In this document: positions 33,082-42,737 of the stretch, piece by piece
How the letters are laid out: each line of letters opens with the position of its first letter
Numbering within the stretch: position 1 is the stretch's first letter
DNA from: Serinicoccus profundi
GTDB lineage: Bacteria; Actinomycetota; Actinomycetes; Actinomycetales; Dermatophilaceae
Direction of reading: 5' to 3'
Assembly: GCF_008001015.1 (NCBI RefSeq)
Contig: NZ_CP042862.1
Coordinates: 2,542,001-2,606,000 of the forward strand
DNA length: 64,000 nt
The notes under the pieces: generated by a model
Told to the model about the DNA's origin: nothing
Databases searched by the model: none
Seen by the model: only the letters and a program-made list of their open reading frames with translations
Translations under genes and position numbers: made by a program

Positions 33082-34644
33082 TCAGACGATCCCGATGGGC
33101 GCGATGCTGCCGAGCACGAGGACCGCCGACAGCAGGCCGACGAGGACCCACAGCCGGGCCGGCACGCGCGGCTGCCGGACGCCCGCGGCAGAGTCGGGAC
33201 GATCCCCCGCTGCGGCGGGCATCTGGTCGGGTGCGTCGCTGTCGCCGCCCGCCGGCACCCGGACCGGGACGAGCGGGGAGCGGCGGCTGCCCGGCGCCAC
33301 GAGCACCGCGAGCCAGCGGAGGTAGACGGCGATGCCGAGGGCGATGTTGACCGCGGCGACCAGCGCCAGCCACCAGGTCTCGTCACCGAGGACGGGCCGC
33401 AGCGCGACGATCTTGGCCACGACACCGGCCACGGCGGGCGGCAGACCGGCCAGGGTGAGCAGGGCCAGGCCCAGCGGTAGGGCCAGCAACGGACGGCTGC
33501 GGAGCATCCCCCGCTGCGTCTCCAGCGAGGTCGCCTCCCGTCCGCCGACCAGCGCCACGACGGCGGCGAGGACGACGAAGGCGAGCAGCGTCGCCGCGAC
33601 GTAGACGAGGAGGTAGGACCCCGCGGCCCGGGCCGCGCGGGTGGACAGCGAGGCCAGCGGCAGCAGTACCCACCCGGCCTGGGCGACAGTCGACCACGCC
33701 AGCAGCCGCACCGTGTCCTGCTGCACCAGGGCCACGAGGTTGCCCAGCGTCATCGACGCCCCGGCCAGCACCGCGATGGCGACGAGCGTGGTGCCGTCGA
33801 CGGCACCGAGGGCGCGGATCACCACGACGAGGCCGCCGAGGGCCGCCACCTTGGACACGGTGGCGAGGTATGCCGTCACCGGGAGCGGCGCCGCGGCATA
33901 CGTGATCGGGGTCCAGGCGTGGAAGGGGACGGCGGAGACCTTGAACGCCAGCCCGGCGACGAGCAGCACGGCCGCGAGGACGAGCAGCTCTGAGTGGGCG
34001 ACCTGCGGCACCCCGTCGAAGCGGGTGCTGCCCGTCGCGGCCACCCACAGGGCGGCGCCGAGGGCGAGCAGCCCGAAGGAGACCAGGGAGGTGGTGAGCA
34101 GCGAGACGGCCCCGTCGACGGCACGGGCGCGCCGGGGCGCGGCCCACGTGGTGCGCACGAGTGCGACCAGGGCGACCGTCGGCAGGGTGGCGAGCTCGAG
34201 GGAGACCAGCAGCGACCCGAGGTCACCGGCGGCGGGCACGGCCACCACACCGGCGGTCGCCGCCAGCAGGAGAGCCACGACGACCGGCGCCCGTCCGGTG
34301 CCCTCCGCACCGCCGCCCGGGCCGGGGGCCGACCAGTCGCGCCAGGCGAGGACGAGCACGACGAGGGCGGCCAGCAGGGCGCAGACCTGCAGCGCCGAGG
34401 TGAGGTGGTCGGCGCGATAGGCGCACCAGCCGTCGGGGAGGCAGAGGGCGGAGCGGGTGTCGTCGGCCGGCAGCCGGAGCCCCGGGAGCGCCCCGAGCAG
34501 ACCGGCGGCGAGGCCGGCGGCGCCGAGGACGAGGTGGGGCTCGCGGCGCTGCGGCACGGCGGCGTCCAGGAGCAGGACGAGCACCGCCGCCACGACCGGC
34601 GCGATGACGGGCAGCAGGGAGACCAGGCTCAGCTCGAGGCTCAT
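33082..34644 (-). CDS. nuoN: NADH-quinone oxidoreductase subunit N, divergent second copy
   Basis: 520 residues with about 14 membrane helices, an antiporter-like proton channel of complex I. The core FKVSAVPFHAWTPITYAAAP replaces the canonical PDVYQGAPTP seen in the other nuoN at the right edge, and the LELA Glu region differs, so this copy is divergent. Internal Lys residues (in FKVSA and in VSKVA) remain. The C-terminal half adds a polar Pro/Asp-rich loop (about residues 465-495). It overlaps nuoM by four bases at its start. Last gene of the reduced nuo cluster. Confidence 0.9.
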   Translation of the reverse strand: MSLELSLVSLLPVIAPVVAAVLVLLLDAAVPQRREPHLVLGAAGLAAGLLGALPGLRLPADDTRSALCLPDGWCAYRADHLTSALQVCALLAALVVLVLAWRDWSAPGPGGGAEGTGRAPVVVALLLAATAGVVAVPAAGDLGSLLVSLELATLPTVALVALVRTTWAAPRRARAVDGAVSLLTTSLVSFGLLALGAALWVAATGSTRFDGVPQVAHSELLVLAAVLLVAGLAFKVSAVPFHAWTPITYAAAPLPVTAYLATVSKVAALGGLVVVIRALGAVDGTTLVAIAVLAGASMTLGNLVALVQQDTVRLLAWSTVAQAGWVLLPLASLSTRAARAAGSYLLVYVAATLLAFVVLAAVVALVGGREATSLETQRGMLRSRPLLALPLGLALLTLAGLPPAVAGVVAKIVALRPVLGDETWWLALVAAVNIALGIAVYLRWLAVLVAPGSRRSPLVPVRVPAGGDSDAPDQMPAAAGDRPDSAAGVRQPRVPARLWVLVGLLSAVLVLGSIAPIGIV

Positions 34645-36248
34645 CGGCCCAGGACCCCCTCGACGAAGGGCGCGGTCACGCCGAGGAGCACGGTCGGGAC
34701 CAGCCCGAGGACGAGGACGAGGACGCCGAGCATCCGCAGCGCGGTCCGCTCGGTGAGCACGGCGTCGGGGATCCTCGGCTCCACCCGGTCACCGGCCCAC
34801 ACCTCGCGCAGCACCCGCACGGTGTAGGCGACGGCCAGGGCGCCACCGACCGCGGCGACCACGGCGAAGGCCCGGAACCACCCCTCCGGCCGGTCCGGCG
34901 CCGGTGACCAGGCGGCGAGGATCGCCCCGATCTCACCCCAGAACCCGGCGAGCCCGGGCAGCCCGCTCGCCGCCGCCATACCGACGACGAGCGCCAGACC
35001 GAGGCGGGGCGCGACCTCCCGCACGGCCGGGCGGCGACGCCGCAGGTCAGCGCTGCCCCACCGGTGCTTGAGCCCTCCGACGACGACGAAGAGCAGCGCC
35101 GAGATGAGGCCGTGGGCGACATTTCCGAAGAGCGCCGCCTGCAGACCGGCCTGCGTGCCGCTCGCGATGCCCAGCACGACGAAGCCCAGGTGGGCGACGG
35201 AGGACCAGGCGATGAGCCGCTTGAGGTCGGGCTCGACCAGGCAGACGAGGGAGGCCCACACGATGCCGGCCACACCGAGCCCGGCGAGCAGCGGCGACCA
35301 GGCGGCGAAGCCCTCCGGGACGACCGGCACGACCAGGCGGACCACGCCGTAGGTGCCCAGCTTGAGCAGCACCGCGGCCAGCAGCACCGATCCTGCGGTC
35401 GGTGCCGTGGCGTGCACCCACGGCAACCAGGTGTGCACCGGGAAGACGGGGATCTTGAGCCCGAGACCCACGAGGAGGACCGCCGCGATCGCGAGCTGCG
35501 AGCCGCGCCCCAGCGAGGCCCCACCCTCGGCCGCCCAGACCGCCAGGTCGGTGGTGCCGGTGGCCGTGCCGACCGCGAGGATGCCGAGGAGCACGAGGGA
35601 GGAGCCGACGACGGTGACGAGCAGGAAGCGCAGCGCCGCGCCGTCCCGGTCGCTGGTCGGGTCGCCGTAGCGCGCGACGAGCACCCACATCGGGACGAGC
35701 ACGAGCTCGAAGCCGATGAAGAAGAGGATGGCGTCGCCGGCGAGGAAGGCGAGGAGGGCGCCGAGGAGCACGAGCTGCAGGCAGGCGTGGTAGGTCGCGA
35801 GCCCGGGGACGTCCTCGCCCCGGACCACGGGGATCGGGGAGGTCGGGTCGGTGTCCTCGAGGTCGACCGCGACCTGGCGCGGCTCGTGCGCCGGGTGCAG
35901 GTGCAGGGCGGTGGCGACCACGCCGACCAGGGCGGTGAGCAGCAGCAGGGGCACCGACAGCCCGTCGGGACGCAGGCTGAACCACACGCCCAGGCTGGGG
36001 ATCCAGCTGACGTCCACCACCGGCCGGTCGAGGCACACGCCGAGCACCCCGAGCGCACTGATCGCTGAGGCCGCCATCGATCCGCGGTGGACGACCCGGT
36101 GGCCCGGTTGCTCGGGCCAGCGCCCGATCACGAGCAGCATGACGGCCACGAGCAGCAGCGGGGCGAGGGCGAGGGCATACCACCAGATGCCGAGGTCGGG
36201 CACCAGGGCGAGGAGGTCGTCGCGCATCCTGCTCACCGGGCCGTTCAC
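34641..36248 (-). CDS. nuoM: NADH-quinone oxidoreductase subunit M (second cluster)
   Basis: 535 residues, about 14 membrane helices. Conserved FIGFELVLVPMWVLVARYG contains the helix-5 Glu. KIPVFPVHTWLPWVHATAPTAGS keeps the channel Lys and the TAPTAGS motif but has lost the usual DAHTEAPT acidic pair. VLLKLGTYGVVRL follows. It is a proton-pumping antiporter-like subunit of the membrane arm. Start and stop overlap nuoL and nuoN by four bases. Confidence 0.93.
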   Translation of the reverse strand: MNGPVSRMRDDLLALVPDLGIWWYALALAPLLLVAVMLLVIGRWPEQPGHRVVHRGSMAASAISALGVLGVCLDRPVVDVSWIPSLGVWFSLRPDGLSVPLLLLTALVGVVATALHLHPAHEPRQVAVDLEDTDPTSPIPVVRGEDVPGLATYHACLQLVLLGALLAFLAGDAILFFIGFELVLVPMWVLVARYGDPTSDRDGAALRFLLVTVVGSSLVLLGILAVGTATGTTDLAVWAAEGGASLGRGSQLAIAAVLLVGLGLKIPVFPVHTWLPWVHATAPTAGSVLLAAVLLKLGTYGVVRLVVPVVPEGFAAWSPLLAGLGVAGIVWASLVCLVEPDLKRLIAWSSVAHLGFVVLGIASGTQAGLQAALFGNVAHGLISALLFVVVGGLKHRWGSADLRRRRPAVREVAPRLGLALVVGMAAASGLPGLAGFWGEIGAILAAWSPAPDRPEGWFRAFAVVAAVGGALAVAYTVRVLREVWAGDRVEPRIPDAVLTERTALRMLGVLVLVLGLVPTVLLGVTAPFVEGVLGR

Positions 36249-38266
36249 GCCGTCACCACCCCGATCGCGGCGAGCACGAGCATCCCGGCGAGCACCAGGG
36301 CCAGCCCGGGGGTCGCCCGGCGCGGGCTGGTGAGCTCACCGACCCGGCCAAGGAGCCGGGCCCCCTGGCCTGCGCCACGGACCCAGGAGTCGAGGACCTG
36401 GTCGTCGAACCACGCGACCGCGCGGGCGAGGGCCAGGACCGGGGTCGCGACGACGGCCCGGTAGGCGACGTCGGCGTAGAGGCCCCGCTCGGCAGCCAGG
36501 CTGACGCGGGCCGGTATGCGGGCGGCGGCGTCACGGGTGCGCACGCCGCCGGCCGCGAGACGCACGAGCAGGGCGCTGACGAGCATGAGCAGCAGGGTCG
36601 CCAGGAGCAGCTGGAGGTCCACGTGGGCCTGCGGCCCCCAGACCGGGAGCAGCAGGAGGATCCCGCCGAAGAGCGTCATGAGCATGAGGACGGAGGTCCC
36701 CATGCGGGCAGAGGAGCTGATGGCTGCCTCGGCGCGCTCGACCCCCTCGGCCTCCTGGATCACCTGCGGCTCGTCGAAGAAGTCGTCGATCCGCTCCACC
36801 GGGCTCGGCTCGTAGATCCGGGCGTGCCCCTGGGCCGCGGTGGGGGTGCTGAGCACGAGCCAGGCGCGCATGCAGTAGGCGGCGGTGAGCGGCGCCGAGG
36901 CGCCGACCGCGGCCAGCACCACGACCGAGACGAGCCCGCCCTCGGAGCCGGCGGCCGTGCCCGCCTCGGCGGTGCCGAGGATGGCCTCCTTGGAGAAGAA
37001 GCCGACGAAGGGCGGGACACCGGCCAGGGCCAGCAGCCCCCAGCCGAAGCGGTGCCGCAGCACGCGGTAGCGGCGGGTGCCCGAGGCCACGAGAGCCATG
37101 GCGGTCCCGCCGACAAGAACCCCCAGCCAGCCCGTCGTGAGGAAGAGCAGCGCCTTGAACCACGCGTGGGCGACGAGGTGCTGCAGGGCGGCGTCGGGCC
37201 CGGTGGCCGTCGTCGCCGCGGCGAGGACGGCCAGCATGAGGGCGACCTGGCTCACGGTGGACCAGGCGAGCAGCCGCTTGAGATCGCCCTGGGCGAAGGC
37301 CAGCACCGCCGCGCCGATCATCGTCGTGCACGCCAGCACGGCCAGCAGCATGCGCGCGGGTCCGGAGAGGGCCAGCAGCTCGAAGAGCTGAGCCAGCACC
37401 ACGGTGCCCGCGGCGACCATCGTCGCGGCGTGGATGAGCGCGGAGGCAGGGGTCGGGCCCTCCATGGCATCGGGCAGCCAGTCCTGGAAAGGGAAGAGCG
37501 CGGACTTGCCGGCGACCCCGACGACGAGCAGCGTCATGGCGACCGTGAGCGTCGGCGAGCTCCCCGCAGCGGCCCAGTGCTGCACGACGTCGGTGATCCG
37601 TGTCGTGCCGGCCTCGGCCGCGAGGATGACCAGGCCGAGCACGAAGCCGATGTCGGCCGTGCGGGTGACGAGCAGCGCCTTGCTCGCGGCCCGGGTCGCG
37701 GCCGGGCGCGTGGACTGATGACCGATGAGGAGGTAGGAGCACCAGCCCATGACCTCCCACCCGACGAGGGTGAGCAGCAGGTCGTCGGAGAGGACGAGGA
37801 GCAGCATCGCCGCGGAGAACAGCGACACCGTGGCGGCGAACGGCCGGTAGCGCGGGTCGTACCAGAGGTACCACCGGGCATACCCCTGCACGACGAGCGC
37901 GACCGTCGCGACGGTGAAGGCGACGAGGGCGAGCGGCCAGGTCACGAGCATGCCGAGCGGCACGTCGAGCTCGCCGAGCTGCAGCGCCCCGATGGTGCCG
38001 ATCGAGCGCTGCGCCGCCTCGATCTGGGTCAGGGTGTAGAGCTGCCAGAGGCTGGCGACGAAGGCGACGAGCGAGCCGCCCACGCCGATCCACGCGGCCA
38101 GCCGGTTGGACCGCCCGGTCACACCGAGGCCGGCCAGCGCGGCGAGCAGGGTGGCGAGCACGGCCCAGTGTGCGGGCGAGCCCCACAGATCGGGCATCGG
38201 CAGGTGCGGCAACGGCACCGAGGGCAGCTGCAGGTCGGACCAGTCGAGGTCGGGCAGCTCAGGCAC
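36245..38266 (-). CDS. nuoL: NADH-quinone oxidoreductase subunit L (second cluster)
   Basis: 673 residues, about 16 membrane helices plus the long amphipathic arm. Signature segments are VGWEVMGWCSYLLIGH (channel Glu), KSALFPFQDWLPDAMEGPTP (Lys, with PDAMEGPTPASALIHAATMV fully conserved), KRLLAWSTVSQ and AWFKALLFL. This is the most conserved of the three antiporter-like subunits here. It overlaps nuoK and nuoM at its ends. Confidence 0.95.
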   Translation of the reverse strand: MPELPDLDWSDLQLPSVPLPHLPMPDLWGSPAHWAVLATLLAALAGLGVTGRSNRLAAWIGVGGSLVAFVASLWQLYTLTQIEAAQRSIGTIGALQLGELDVPLGMLVTWPLALVAFTVATVALVVQGYARWYLWYDPRYRPFAATVSLFSAAMLLLVLSDDLLLTLVGWEVMGWCSYLLIGHQSTRPAATRAASKALLVTRTADIGFVLGLVILAAEAGTTRITDVVQHWAAAGSSPTLTVAMTLLVVGVAGKSALFPFQDWLPDAMEGPTPASALIHAATMVAAGTVVLAQLFELLALSGPARMLLAVLACTTMIGAAVLAFAQGDLKRLLAWSTVSQVALMLAVLAAATTATGPDAALQHLVAHAWFKALLFLTTGWLGVLVGGTAMALVASGTRRYRVLRHRFGWGLLALAGVPPFVGFFSKEAILGTAEAGTAAGSEGGLVSVVVLAAVGASAPLTAAYCMRAWLVLSTPTAAQGHARIYEPSPVERIDDFFDEPQVIQEAEGVERAEAAISSSARMGTSVLMLMTLFGGILLLLPVWGPQAHVDLQLLLATLLLMLVSALLVRLAAGGVRTRDAAARIPARVSLAAERGLYADVAYRAVVATPVLALARAVAWFDDQVLDSWVRGAGQGARLLGRVGELTSPRRATPGLALVLAGMLVLAAIGVVTA

Positions 38267-38618
38267 GGCCGCTCACCTCCTCACCCTCACGGGCCTCACC
38301 GTCGTCGCCCTCGCCGTCGCCGCCGAGAGCCGCGTGCAGGTCGACGTGACCCCGGGCGCGGAACAGCGCGAGGAAGATCGCGAGTGCGAGGACCACCTCG
38401 GCGGCGGCGATGGTGATGACGAAGAGGGTGAGCACCGCAGCCCCGGGGTCGCCGTCGGCACCGGTCTGCGCGACCGTGACGAGCAGGAGACCGGCGGCGC
38501 CGAGCAGCAGCTCGACCCCGATGAGCACGAGGACGGCGTGCCGCCGGGCGAGGATGCCGTAGGCGCCCAGGCCCGCCAGGATCGCGGCGAGGAGATAGGG
38601 CAGGGCAGGACGGATCAC
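38259..38618 (-). CDS. nuoK: NADH-quinone oxidoreductase subunit K (second cluster)
   Basis: 119 residues with three membrane helices. VLIGVELLLGAAGLLLV carries the conserved membrane Glu and ITIAAAEVVLALAIFLALFR the second. A hydrophilic Asp/Glu/Gly-rich tail (about 20 residues) is unusual for NuoK. The start is GTG at 38618, overlapping the nuoJ stop (GTGA); a longer reading frame upstream is a shadow. Membrane-arm subunit in the proton path. Confidence 0.93.
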   Translation of the reverse strand: MIRPALPYLLAAILAGLGAYGILARRHAVLVLIGVELLLGAAGLLLVTVAQTGADGDPGAAVLTLFVITIAAAEVVLALAIFLALFRARGHVDLHAALGGDGEGDDGEAREGEEVSGRA

Positions 38619-39175
38619 GACGGGTCCCCCTGCACGGCCTCGACGTCGGCGGGCGGGTTCGGCCGCTGGCTCGGGTCGTCCTGACCGCCCACCGGGGCGC
38701 GGGCGACCGCGACCGCGGCGACGAGCGCCATGAGCAGCAAGACCGAGAGCAGCTCGAACGGCCACGCATCGGTGCCGAAGATCGTCGCGGCGACCTCGGC
38801 GTTGCCACCGCCGTCGATCGGCACGCTCCCCCACCCGAAGGCCGAGAGCAGCGCACCGCCGAGGATCACCGTCGTACCCGCTCCGACGAGGCCGGCCGCG
38901 ACGCGCTGCGGCACGCTCGTGACGACCGGCACGCCGCCGGCCCGGGTCAGCATGAGCGCGAAGAGCACGAGCACGACCACGGCGCCGACGTAGACCAGCA
39001 GCTGCACCAGCGCGACGAGCTCGGCGCCGAGCACGAGGTAGCAGCCGGCCAGGCCCCCGAGAGTGACGACGAGCCAGAGCGCGGCGTGCAGGACCTGCCG
39101 GGAGGTCACCGACAGGGCAGCGGCGCCCGCGGTCACCAGCCCGACGGCGAGGAAGAGGAGGTCGAGGCCGCTCAC
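38615..39175 (-). CDS. nuoJ: NADH-quinone oxidoreductase subunit J (second cluster)
   Basis: 186 residues, five membrane helices. The segment [43 protein letters not shown] (key residues H, Y, E and YVGA) holds the NuoJ signature, including the pi-bulge YVGAVV. It overlaps nuoI and nuoK by four bases each. Confidence 0.93.
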   Translation of the reverse strand: MSGLDLLFLAVGLVTAGAAALSVTSRQVLHAALWLVVTLGGLAGCYLVLGAELVALVQLLVYVGAVVVLVLFALMLTRAGGVPVVTSVPQRVAAGLVGAGTTVILGGALLSAFGWGSVPIDGGGNAEVAATIFGTDAWPFELLSVLLLMALVAAVAVARAPVGGQDDPSQRPNPPADVEAVQGDPS

Positions 39176-39741
39176 GCGTCGTCCTCCGGAGCCCGGGCCG
39201 CTGGGGCGTCCGCCGCCGAGTCGTCCCCGGTGCTCGCCTCACCATCACCGGAGTCGGCGTCATCAGCGGTGTCGACCGGCCGCTGGTAGCCCTCCGGCAG
39301 GCTCGCCTGCGGCACGGACGCCATGAAGCCCCCGAGGCGCTCCTTGTCGTGGAGCAGGTTGCGGATGTCACCCTCGGCGTAGGCGAAGTCGGGCGCCCAG
39401 AAGAGCGCGTCGAAGGGGCATACCTCGATGCAGATGCCGCAGTACATGCAGAGCGAGAAATCGATGTCGAAGCGGTCGAGGACGTTGTGCGAACGCTCCC
39501 TGCCCCCCTCGGTCTCGGCGGGCAAGGTCTCCTTGTGCGAGTCGATGGTGATGCACCAGTCCGGGCACTCACGGGCGCACAGCATGCACGAGGTGCAGTT
39601 GTCCGCCAGCAACGCGATGACGCCGCGGCTGCGCTCGGGCAGCACCGGCTCGGTATGCGGGTACTGCGCGGTGTGGGCGCGTCGGGTGAGCGTCCGGGCG
39701 GTGGTGCCCAGGCCGCGCAGCAGACCGGTGATGCCGCTCAT
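39172..39741 (-). CDS. nuoI: NADH-quinone oxidoreductase subunit I (second cluster)
   Basis: 189 residues. Two [4Fe-4S] ferredoxin motifs are intact: [12 protein letters not shown] and [12 protein letters not shown]. NuoI carries clusters N6a/N6b in the quinone-reducing module. The Asp/Glu/Ala-rich C-terminus is longer than usual. Start ATG 39741 overlaps nuoH by four bases. Because nuoE, F and G are absent, the electron donor may be ferredoxin or another carrier rather than NADH (inference). Confidence 0.94.
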   Translation of the reverse strand: MSGITGLLRGLGTTARTLTRRAHTAQYPHTEPVLPERSRGVIALLADNCTSCMLCARECPDWCITIDSHKETLPAETEGGRERSHNVLDRFDIDFSLCMYCGICIEVCPFDALFWAPDFAYAEGDIRNLLHDKERLGGFMASVPQASLPEGYQRPVDTADDADSGDGEASTGDDSAADAPAARAPEDDA

Positions 39742-40718
39742 CCGAGGAACACCACCCCGACGCCGGTGACCGCCAGCTGCACGAGCGCGAGCGGGATGAG
39801 CACCAGCCAGGCGAAGCGCTGGAGCTGGTCCTCACGCACCCGCGGCCAGGCGACCCGCAGCCACAGGAAGAGCACGCCCACGCCGGTCGCCTTGACGAGC
39901 GTCCACAGCACCCCCACGATCCCGGCGCCCGCGTCGGCCCACGGCCCCCGCCAGCCCCCGAGGAAGAGCACGGTGAACAGCAGCGCCATGACGACCATGC
40001 CGGCATACTCGGCGAGCAGGAAGAACGCGAAACGCAGCCCGGTGTACTCGGTCAGCGGACCGAAGACGATCTCGGAGTCGGCCACGGGCGCGTCGAAGGG
40101 CGTGCGCTGCAGCTCCGCGACGCTGGCCGCGAGGAAGATCGCGGCGGCGGGCGCCTGCCAGACCAGCCACCACCACGACCACTCCTGCACGATGGCGGTG
40201 AGGGAGAGGGTGCCGGCCGCCATGGCGACGCTGGCCGCGGCCAGGATGAGGGGCAGCTCGTAGGACACCAGCTGCGCGCCCGCCCGCAGACCGCCGAGGA
40301 GGGAGTACTTGTTGCCCGAACCCCAGCCGGCCATGAGCGTGCCGATGACCCCGACGCTGGTCACGGCGAGCACGAGCAGCAAGCTCGCGGGCACGTCCAC
40401 CGCCACCCACGCGGCGCCGAGCGGGATGGCCGAGAGCGCGACGAGGTAGGGCACCAGCGCCACCGCCGGCGCGAGCCGGAAGACCGGGCGGTCCGCCGCC
40501 GCCGGCGTGATGTCCTCCTTCTGCGCGAACTTGATGCCGTCCGCGACCAGCTGGAGGATGCCGTGCGGCCCGGCCTCCATCGGGCCCAGCCGTCCCTGCA
40601 TGTGGCCCATGAGCTTGTGCTCGAGCTGCCCGAGCGCCAGGGGCAGCGTGAGGAAGGCCGCCAGCACGACAGCGGCCTTGAGCACGGCCTCGAGGGCCCA
40701 CGGGAGTTCGGCGAGCAT
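39738..40718 (-). CDS. nuoH: NADH-quinone oxidoreductase subunit H (second cluster)
   Basis: 326 residues with eight membrane helices. Quinone-site motifs [23 protein letters not shown] (key GPxxxGPxGxLQxxADxxK) and [18 protein letters not shown], which corresponds to the conserved ETNRxPFDLPEAE loop with N and L changed. The ATG at 40718 lies seven bases after a TAGGGT -10 box, so nuoH starts its own leaderless transcript (nuoHIJKLMN). An upstream in-frame start would overlap that promoter. Confidence 0.93.
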   Translation of the reverse strand: MLAELPWALEAVLKAAVVLAAFLTLPLALGQLEHKLMGHMQGRLGPMEAGPHGILQLVADGIKFAQKEDITPAAADRPVFRLAPAVALVPYLVALSAIPLGAAWVAVDVPASLLLVLAVTSVGVIGTLMAGWGSGNKYSLLGGLRAGAQLVSYELPLILAAASVAMAAGTLSLTAIVQEWSWWWLVWQAPAAAIFLAASVAELQRTPFDAPVADSEIVFGPLTEYTGLRFAFFLLAEYAGMVVMALLFTVLFLGGWRGPWADAGAGIVGVLWTLVKATGVGVLFLWLRVAWPRVREDQLQRFAWLVLIPLALVQLAVTGVGVVFLG

Positions 40719-40725
40719 CGCGTTC

Positions 40726-40731
40726 ACCCTA
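40726..40731 (-). promoter_or_regulatory. -10 box (TAGGGT) of the nuoHIJKLMN transcript
   Basis: TAGGGT on the minus strand ends seven bases before the nuoH ATG at 40718. It is in the 130-bp divergent region shared with the ribbon-helix-helix gene. Confidence 0.5.
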
Positions 40732-40798
40732 ACGAGTGAGGCCGACATCCCCGCGACGCCGCACCGCACGGGTCCCGTCGGCCGTCACGACGCCAGGG

Positions 40799-40849
40799 TG
40801 ACGTCATACCTGTTGACAGTGACGCCAAGATGACGCCAGTATGACGTCA
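40799..40849. promoter_or_regulatory. Four phased TGACGYCA operators before the RHH gene
   Basis: TGACGTCA (40799-40806), TGACGCCA (40820-40827), TGACGCCA (40831-40838) and TGACGTCA (40842-40849) start 21, 11 and 11 bp apart, that is on about the same helix face. A -35 TTGACA lies at 40813-40818. The last copy covers the A of the start codon at 40849. The encoded protein has an Arc/CopG-type domain, which binds such short palindromes cooperatively, so autoregulation is likely. Confidence 0.7.
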
Positions 40850-41367
40850 TGGATCTACACCCCTACCTCACCCAGGTCGCGCACGACCTCGACCGGGCCA
40901 CGGCGCTGGCCGACGAACCGACGCGCGAGGTCGTCGGTCGACTCGTGCCCTCGGTGGAGACGGCCGTGCGGTCGGCGCTGGTCCAGGCGCTCTCCGACGC
41001 CGCCGCCTCCCTCACCTCCGAGCTGGAGGATGCCGTGGTCACCGTCCGCATGGACGGCCGCGACCCTGTCCTGGAGGTGCGTCAGGTGCCCGCACCCGCC
41101 GCCAGCGGCACCGGCGCTCCCCTCGCAACCGGACCGGGCCCTGAGGCCGACACCGCCGGCGAGGACGGCGGGCTGGCACGGGTCTCGCTGCGGCTGCCCG
41201 AGCTGCTCAAGGAGCAGGCCGAGGGGCGGGCCGGTGCCGCCGGTCAGTCGCTCAACACCTGGATCGTGCAGGCCCTGCGCCGCGCCGTCACCGACCGGCA
41301 CGCCGACGCCGGCCCCGACCGGACCACCCCCTACCACCGCACCCGCCGGGTCACCGGCTGGGCCTGA
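40849..41367 (+). CDS. Ribbon-helix-helix (Arc/CopG-type) DNA-binding protein
   Basis: 172 residues. The N-terminal half (about 1-75) is an alpha/beta unit resembling a HicB-like partner, followed by an Ala/Gly/Pro linker. The C-terminal ARVSLRLPELLKEQAEGRAG with QSLNTWIVQALRRAV is a ribbon-helix-helix domain (R-V-S-L-R-L strand, then two helices). Likely a self-regulated repressor acting at the TGACGYCA array. It is followed after 12 bases by the DUF4097 gene and then GNAT, forming a plus-strand unit inserted between nuoH and nuoC. Confidence 0.78.
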   Translation: MDLHPYLTQVAHDLDRATALADEPTREVVGRLVPSVETAVRSALVQALSDAAASLTSELEDAVVTVRMDGRDPVLEVRQVPAPAASGTGAPLATGPGPEADTAGEDGGLARVSLRLPELLKEQAEGRAGAAGQSLNTWIVQALRRAVTDRHADAGPDRTTPYHRTRRVTGWA

Positions 41368-41379
41368 GAGGACGACACC

Positions 41380-42237
41380 ATGACCACGAGCACCGCCACC
41401 CAGCACACCTACGGCTTCGCCGACGACCACCCCATCTCCCTGGAGCTGCGCCACCACCACGGCGATGTCGCCGTCGTGCTGGACGCACCCGAGGGGACGG
41501 CGGAGGTCGCCCTCTCGAGCACGGCGCCCCTCGACCTCGGGCCGGTCACCGCCGGCTGCCACCGGGGGCGGGTGAGCATCGACATCCCGGCGCTGGTCGA
41601 CCCCGAGGGCGGTCGGGGGTTCAGCTTCTCCCTCGGCTCCTTCTCCCTCGGCTCCGGCGCGGTGCCGGTGCACGTCGAGGTGCACCTGCCGCACGGTGCC
41701 GACGTCGACGTGAGCACCAAGCGGGGCGACGTCGTCCTGCAGGGCGTCAGCGGCGTGACCCGCGTGAGGTCCGGCTCCGGCGACCTGTCGCTGGAGGAGA
41801 CGGGCCGGCTGCGCGCGGCCACCGGCTCGGGCGACGTCCGGGTCGGCACGATGACCGAGGGCAGCCTCACGACCGGCTCGGGGGACCTCGAGCTCCGCAC
41901 GGCCACCGGTCCGGGGCCGCTCGAGGTGCGCAGCGGCAGCGGTGATGTCACGCTCGCCAGCACCGACCAGGACGTCACGGTCGCCACCGGCAGTGGAGAC
42001 GTCGTCGTGCACGCGGGGTCGGGGCGCTTCTCCGCCCGCACCGGCACCGGGGACGTGCAGGTCTCGGTCCCCCGCGGCCTGCCCGTCTGGTTGGACCTGT
42101 CCAGCGGCACCGGTGAGGTCCGCCGCGACATCGACCACCTGGGCGCCCCGGAGGAGGGGCAGGCCCATCTGGAGGTGAGCGTGCGCACCGGGACGGGGGA
42201 TATCACCGTCCGGCACGCCGCGAGCGCCCCGGCATGA
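41380..42237 (+). CDS. DUF4097-family beta-repeat protein
   Basis: 285 residues. The middle and C-terminal parts (about 110-275) consist of repeated beta strands with the G-SGDV motif (for example SGSGDLS, TGSGDVRV, TGSGDLEL, SGSGDVTL, TGSGDVVV, TGTGDVQV), forming a right-handed beta-solenoid as in DUF4097 proteins. No signal peptide or membrane segment, so cytoplasmic. The family often accompanies regulators such as the preceding ribbon-helix-helix gene. Function unknown. Overlaps the GNAT gene by four bases. Confidence 0.85.
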   Translation: MTTSTATQHTYGFADDHPISLELRHHHGDVAVVLDAPEGTAEVALSSTAPLDLGPVTAGCHRGRVSIDIPALVDPEGGRGFSFSLGSFSLGSGAVPVHVEVHLPHGADVDVSTKRGDVVLQGVSGVTRVRSGSGDLSLEETGRLRAATGSGDVRVGTMTEGSLTTGSGDLELRTATGPGPLEVRSGSGDVTLASTDQDVTVATGSGDVVVHAGSGRFSARTGTGDVQVSVPRGLPVWLDLSSGTGEVRRDIDHLGAPEEGQAHLEVSVRTGTGDITVRHAASAPA

Positions 42238-42683
42238 GGATCGCACCGCTGACCGAGGAGTCAGGGGAGGCTGTCGTGCGGCTGTGGCAGGACTGCGGCC
42301 TCACCCGCCCCTGGAACGACCCTCACGCCGACCTGACGCGGGCGATCACGAGCGACTCCTCCGCGGTGCTCGGCGCCCACGAGGGTGAGGTCCTGATAGG
42401 CACCGTGATGGTCGGCCACGACGGCCACCGCGGGTGGGTCTACTACCTCGCCGTCGCGCCCGGGCACCGACGCCGGGGCCTCGGCCGCGCGCTCATGTCC
42501 GCGGCCGAGGAGTGGGTGCAGGCGCGCGGCATACCCAAGCTGCAGCTCATGGTCCGCACCGGCAACGGCGAGGCCGTGGCGTTCTACGAGCGGCTGGGGT
42601 ATGCCGTGCAGGACACCCAGGTCCTCGGGCGCTTCTTCGATCCCGCGCTCGGCGCGCTGCAGCAGGGCGACCACGTGAGCTGA
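42234..42683 (+). CDS. GNAT family acetyltransferase, YpeA-like
   Basis: 149 residues with the complete GNAT fold. Motif A is VAPGHRRRGLGRALM (acetyl-CoA pyrophosphate loop RRRGLG), and motif B contains NGEAVAFYERLGYAV. The N-terminal DCGLTRPWNDPHADL matches the YpeA subgroup (PF00583). The substrate is unknown. Start overlaps the stop of the DUF4097 gene. Confidence 0.9.
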   Translation: MRIAPLTEESGEAVVRLWQDCGLTRPWNDPHADLTRAITSDSSAVLGAHEGEVLIGTVMVGHDGHRGWVYYLAVAPGHRRRGLGRALMSAAEEWVQARGIPKLQLMVRTGNGEAVAFYERLGYAVQDTQVLGRFFDPALGALQQGDHVS

Positions 42684-42737
42684 GCCCACGGCGGCGCGGC
42701 TCGTGGGTCCGGCGGTGTCGGCGGGCGGCGCGGGCGC

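Noticed and set aside
40849-42683. Insertion sequence or integron splitting the nuo cluster
   Set aside because: No transposase, integrase, terminal repeats or target duplication; the block consists of normal GC-rich genes.
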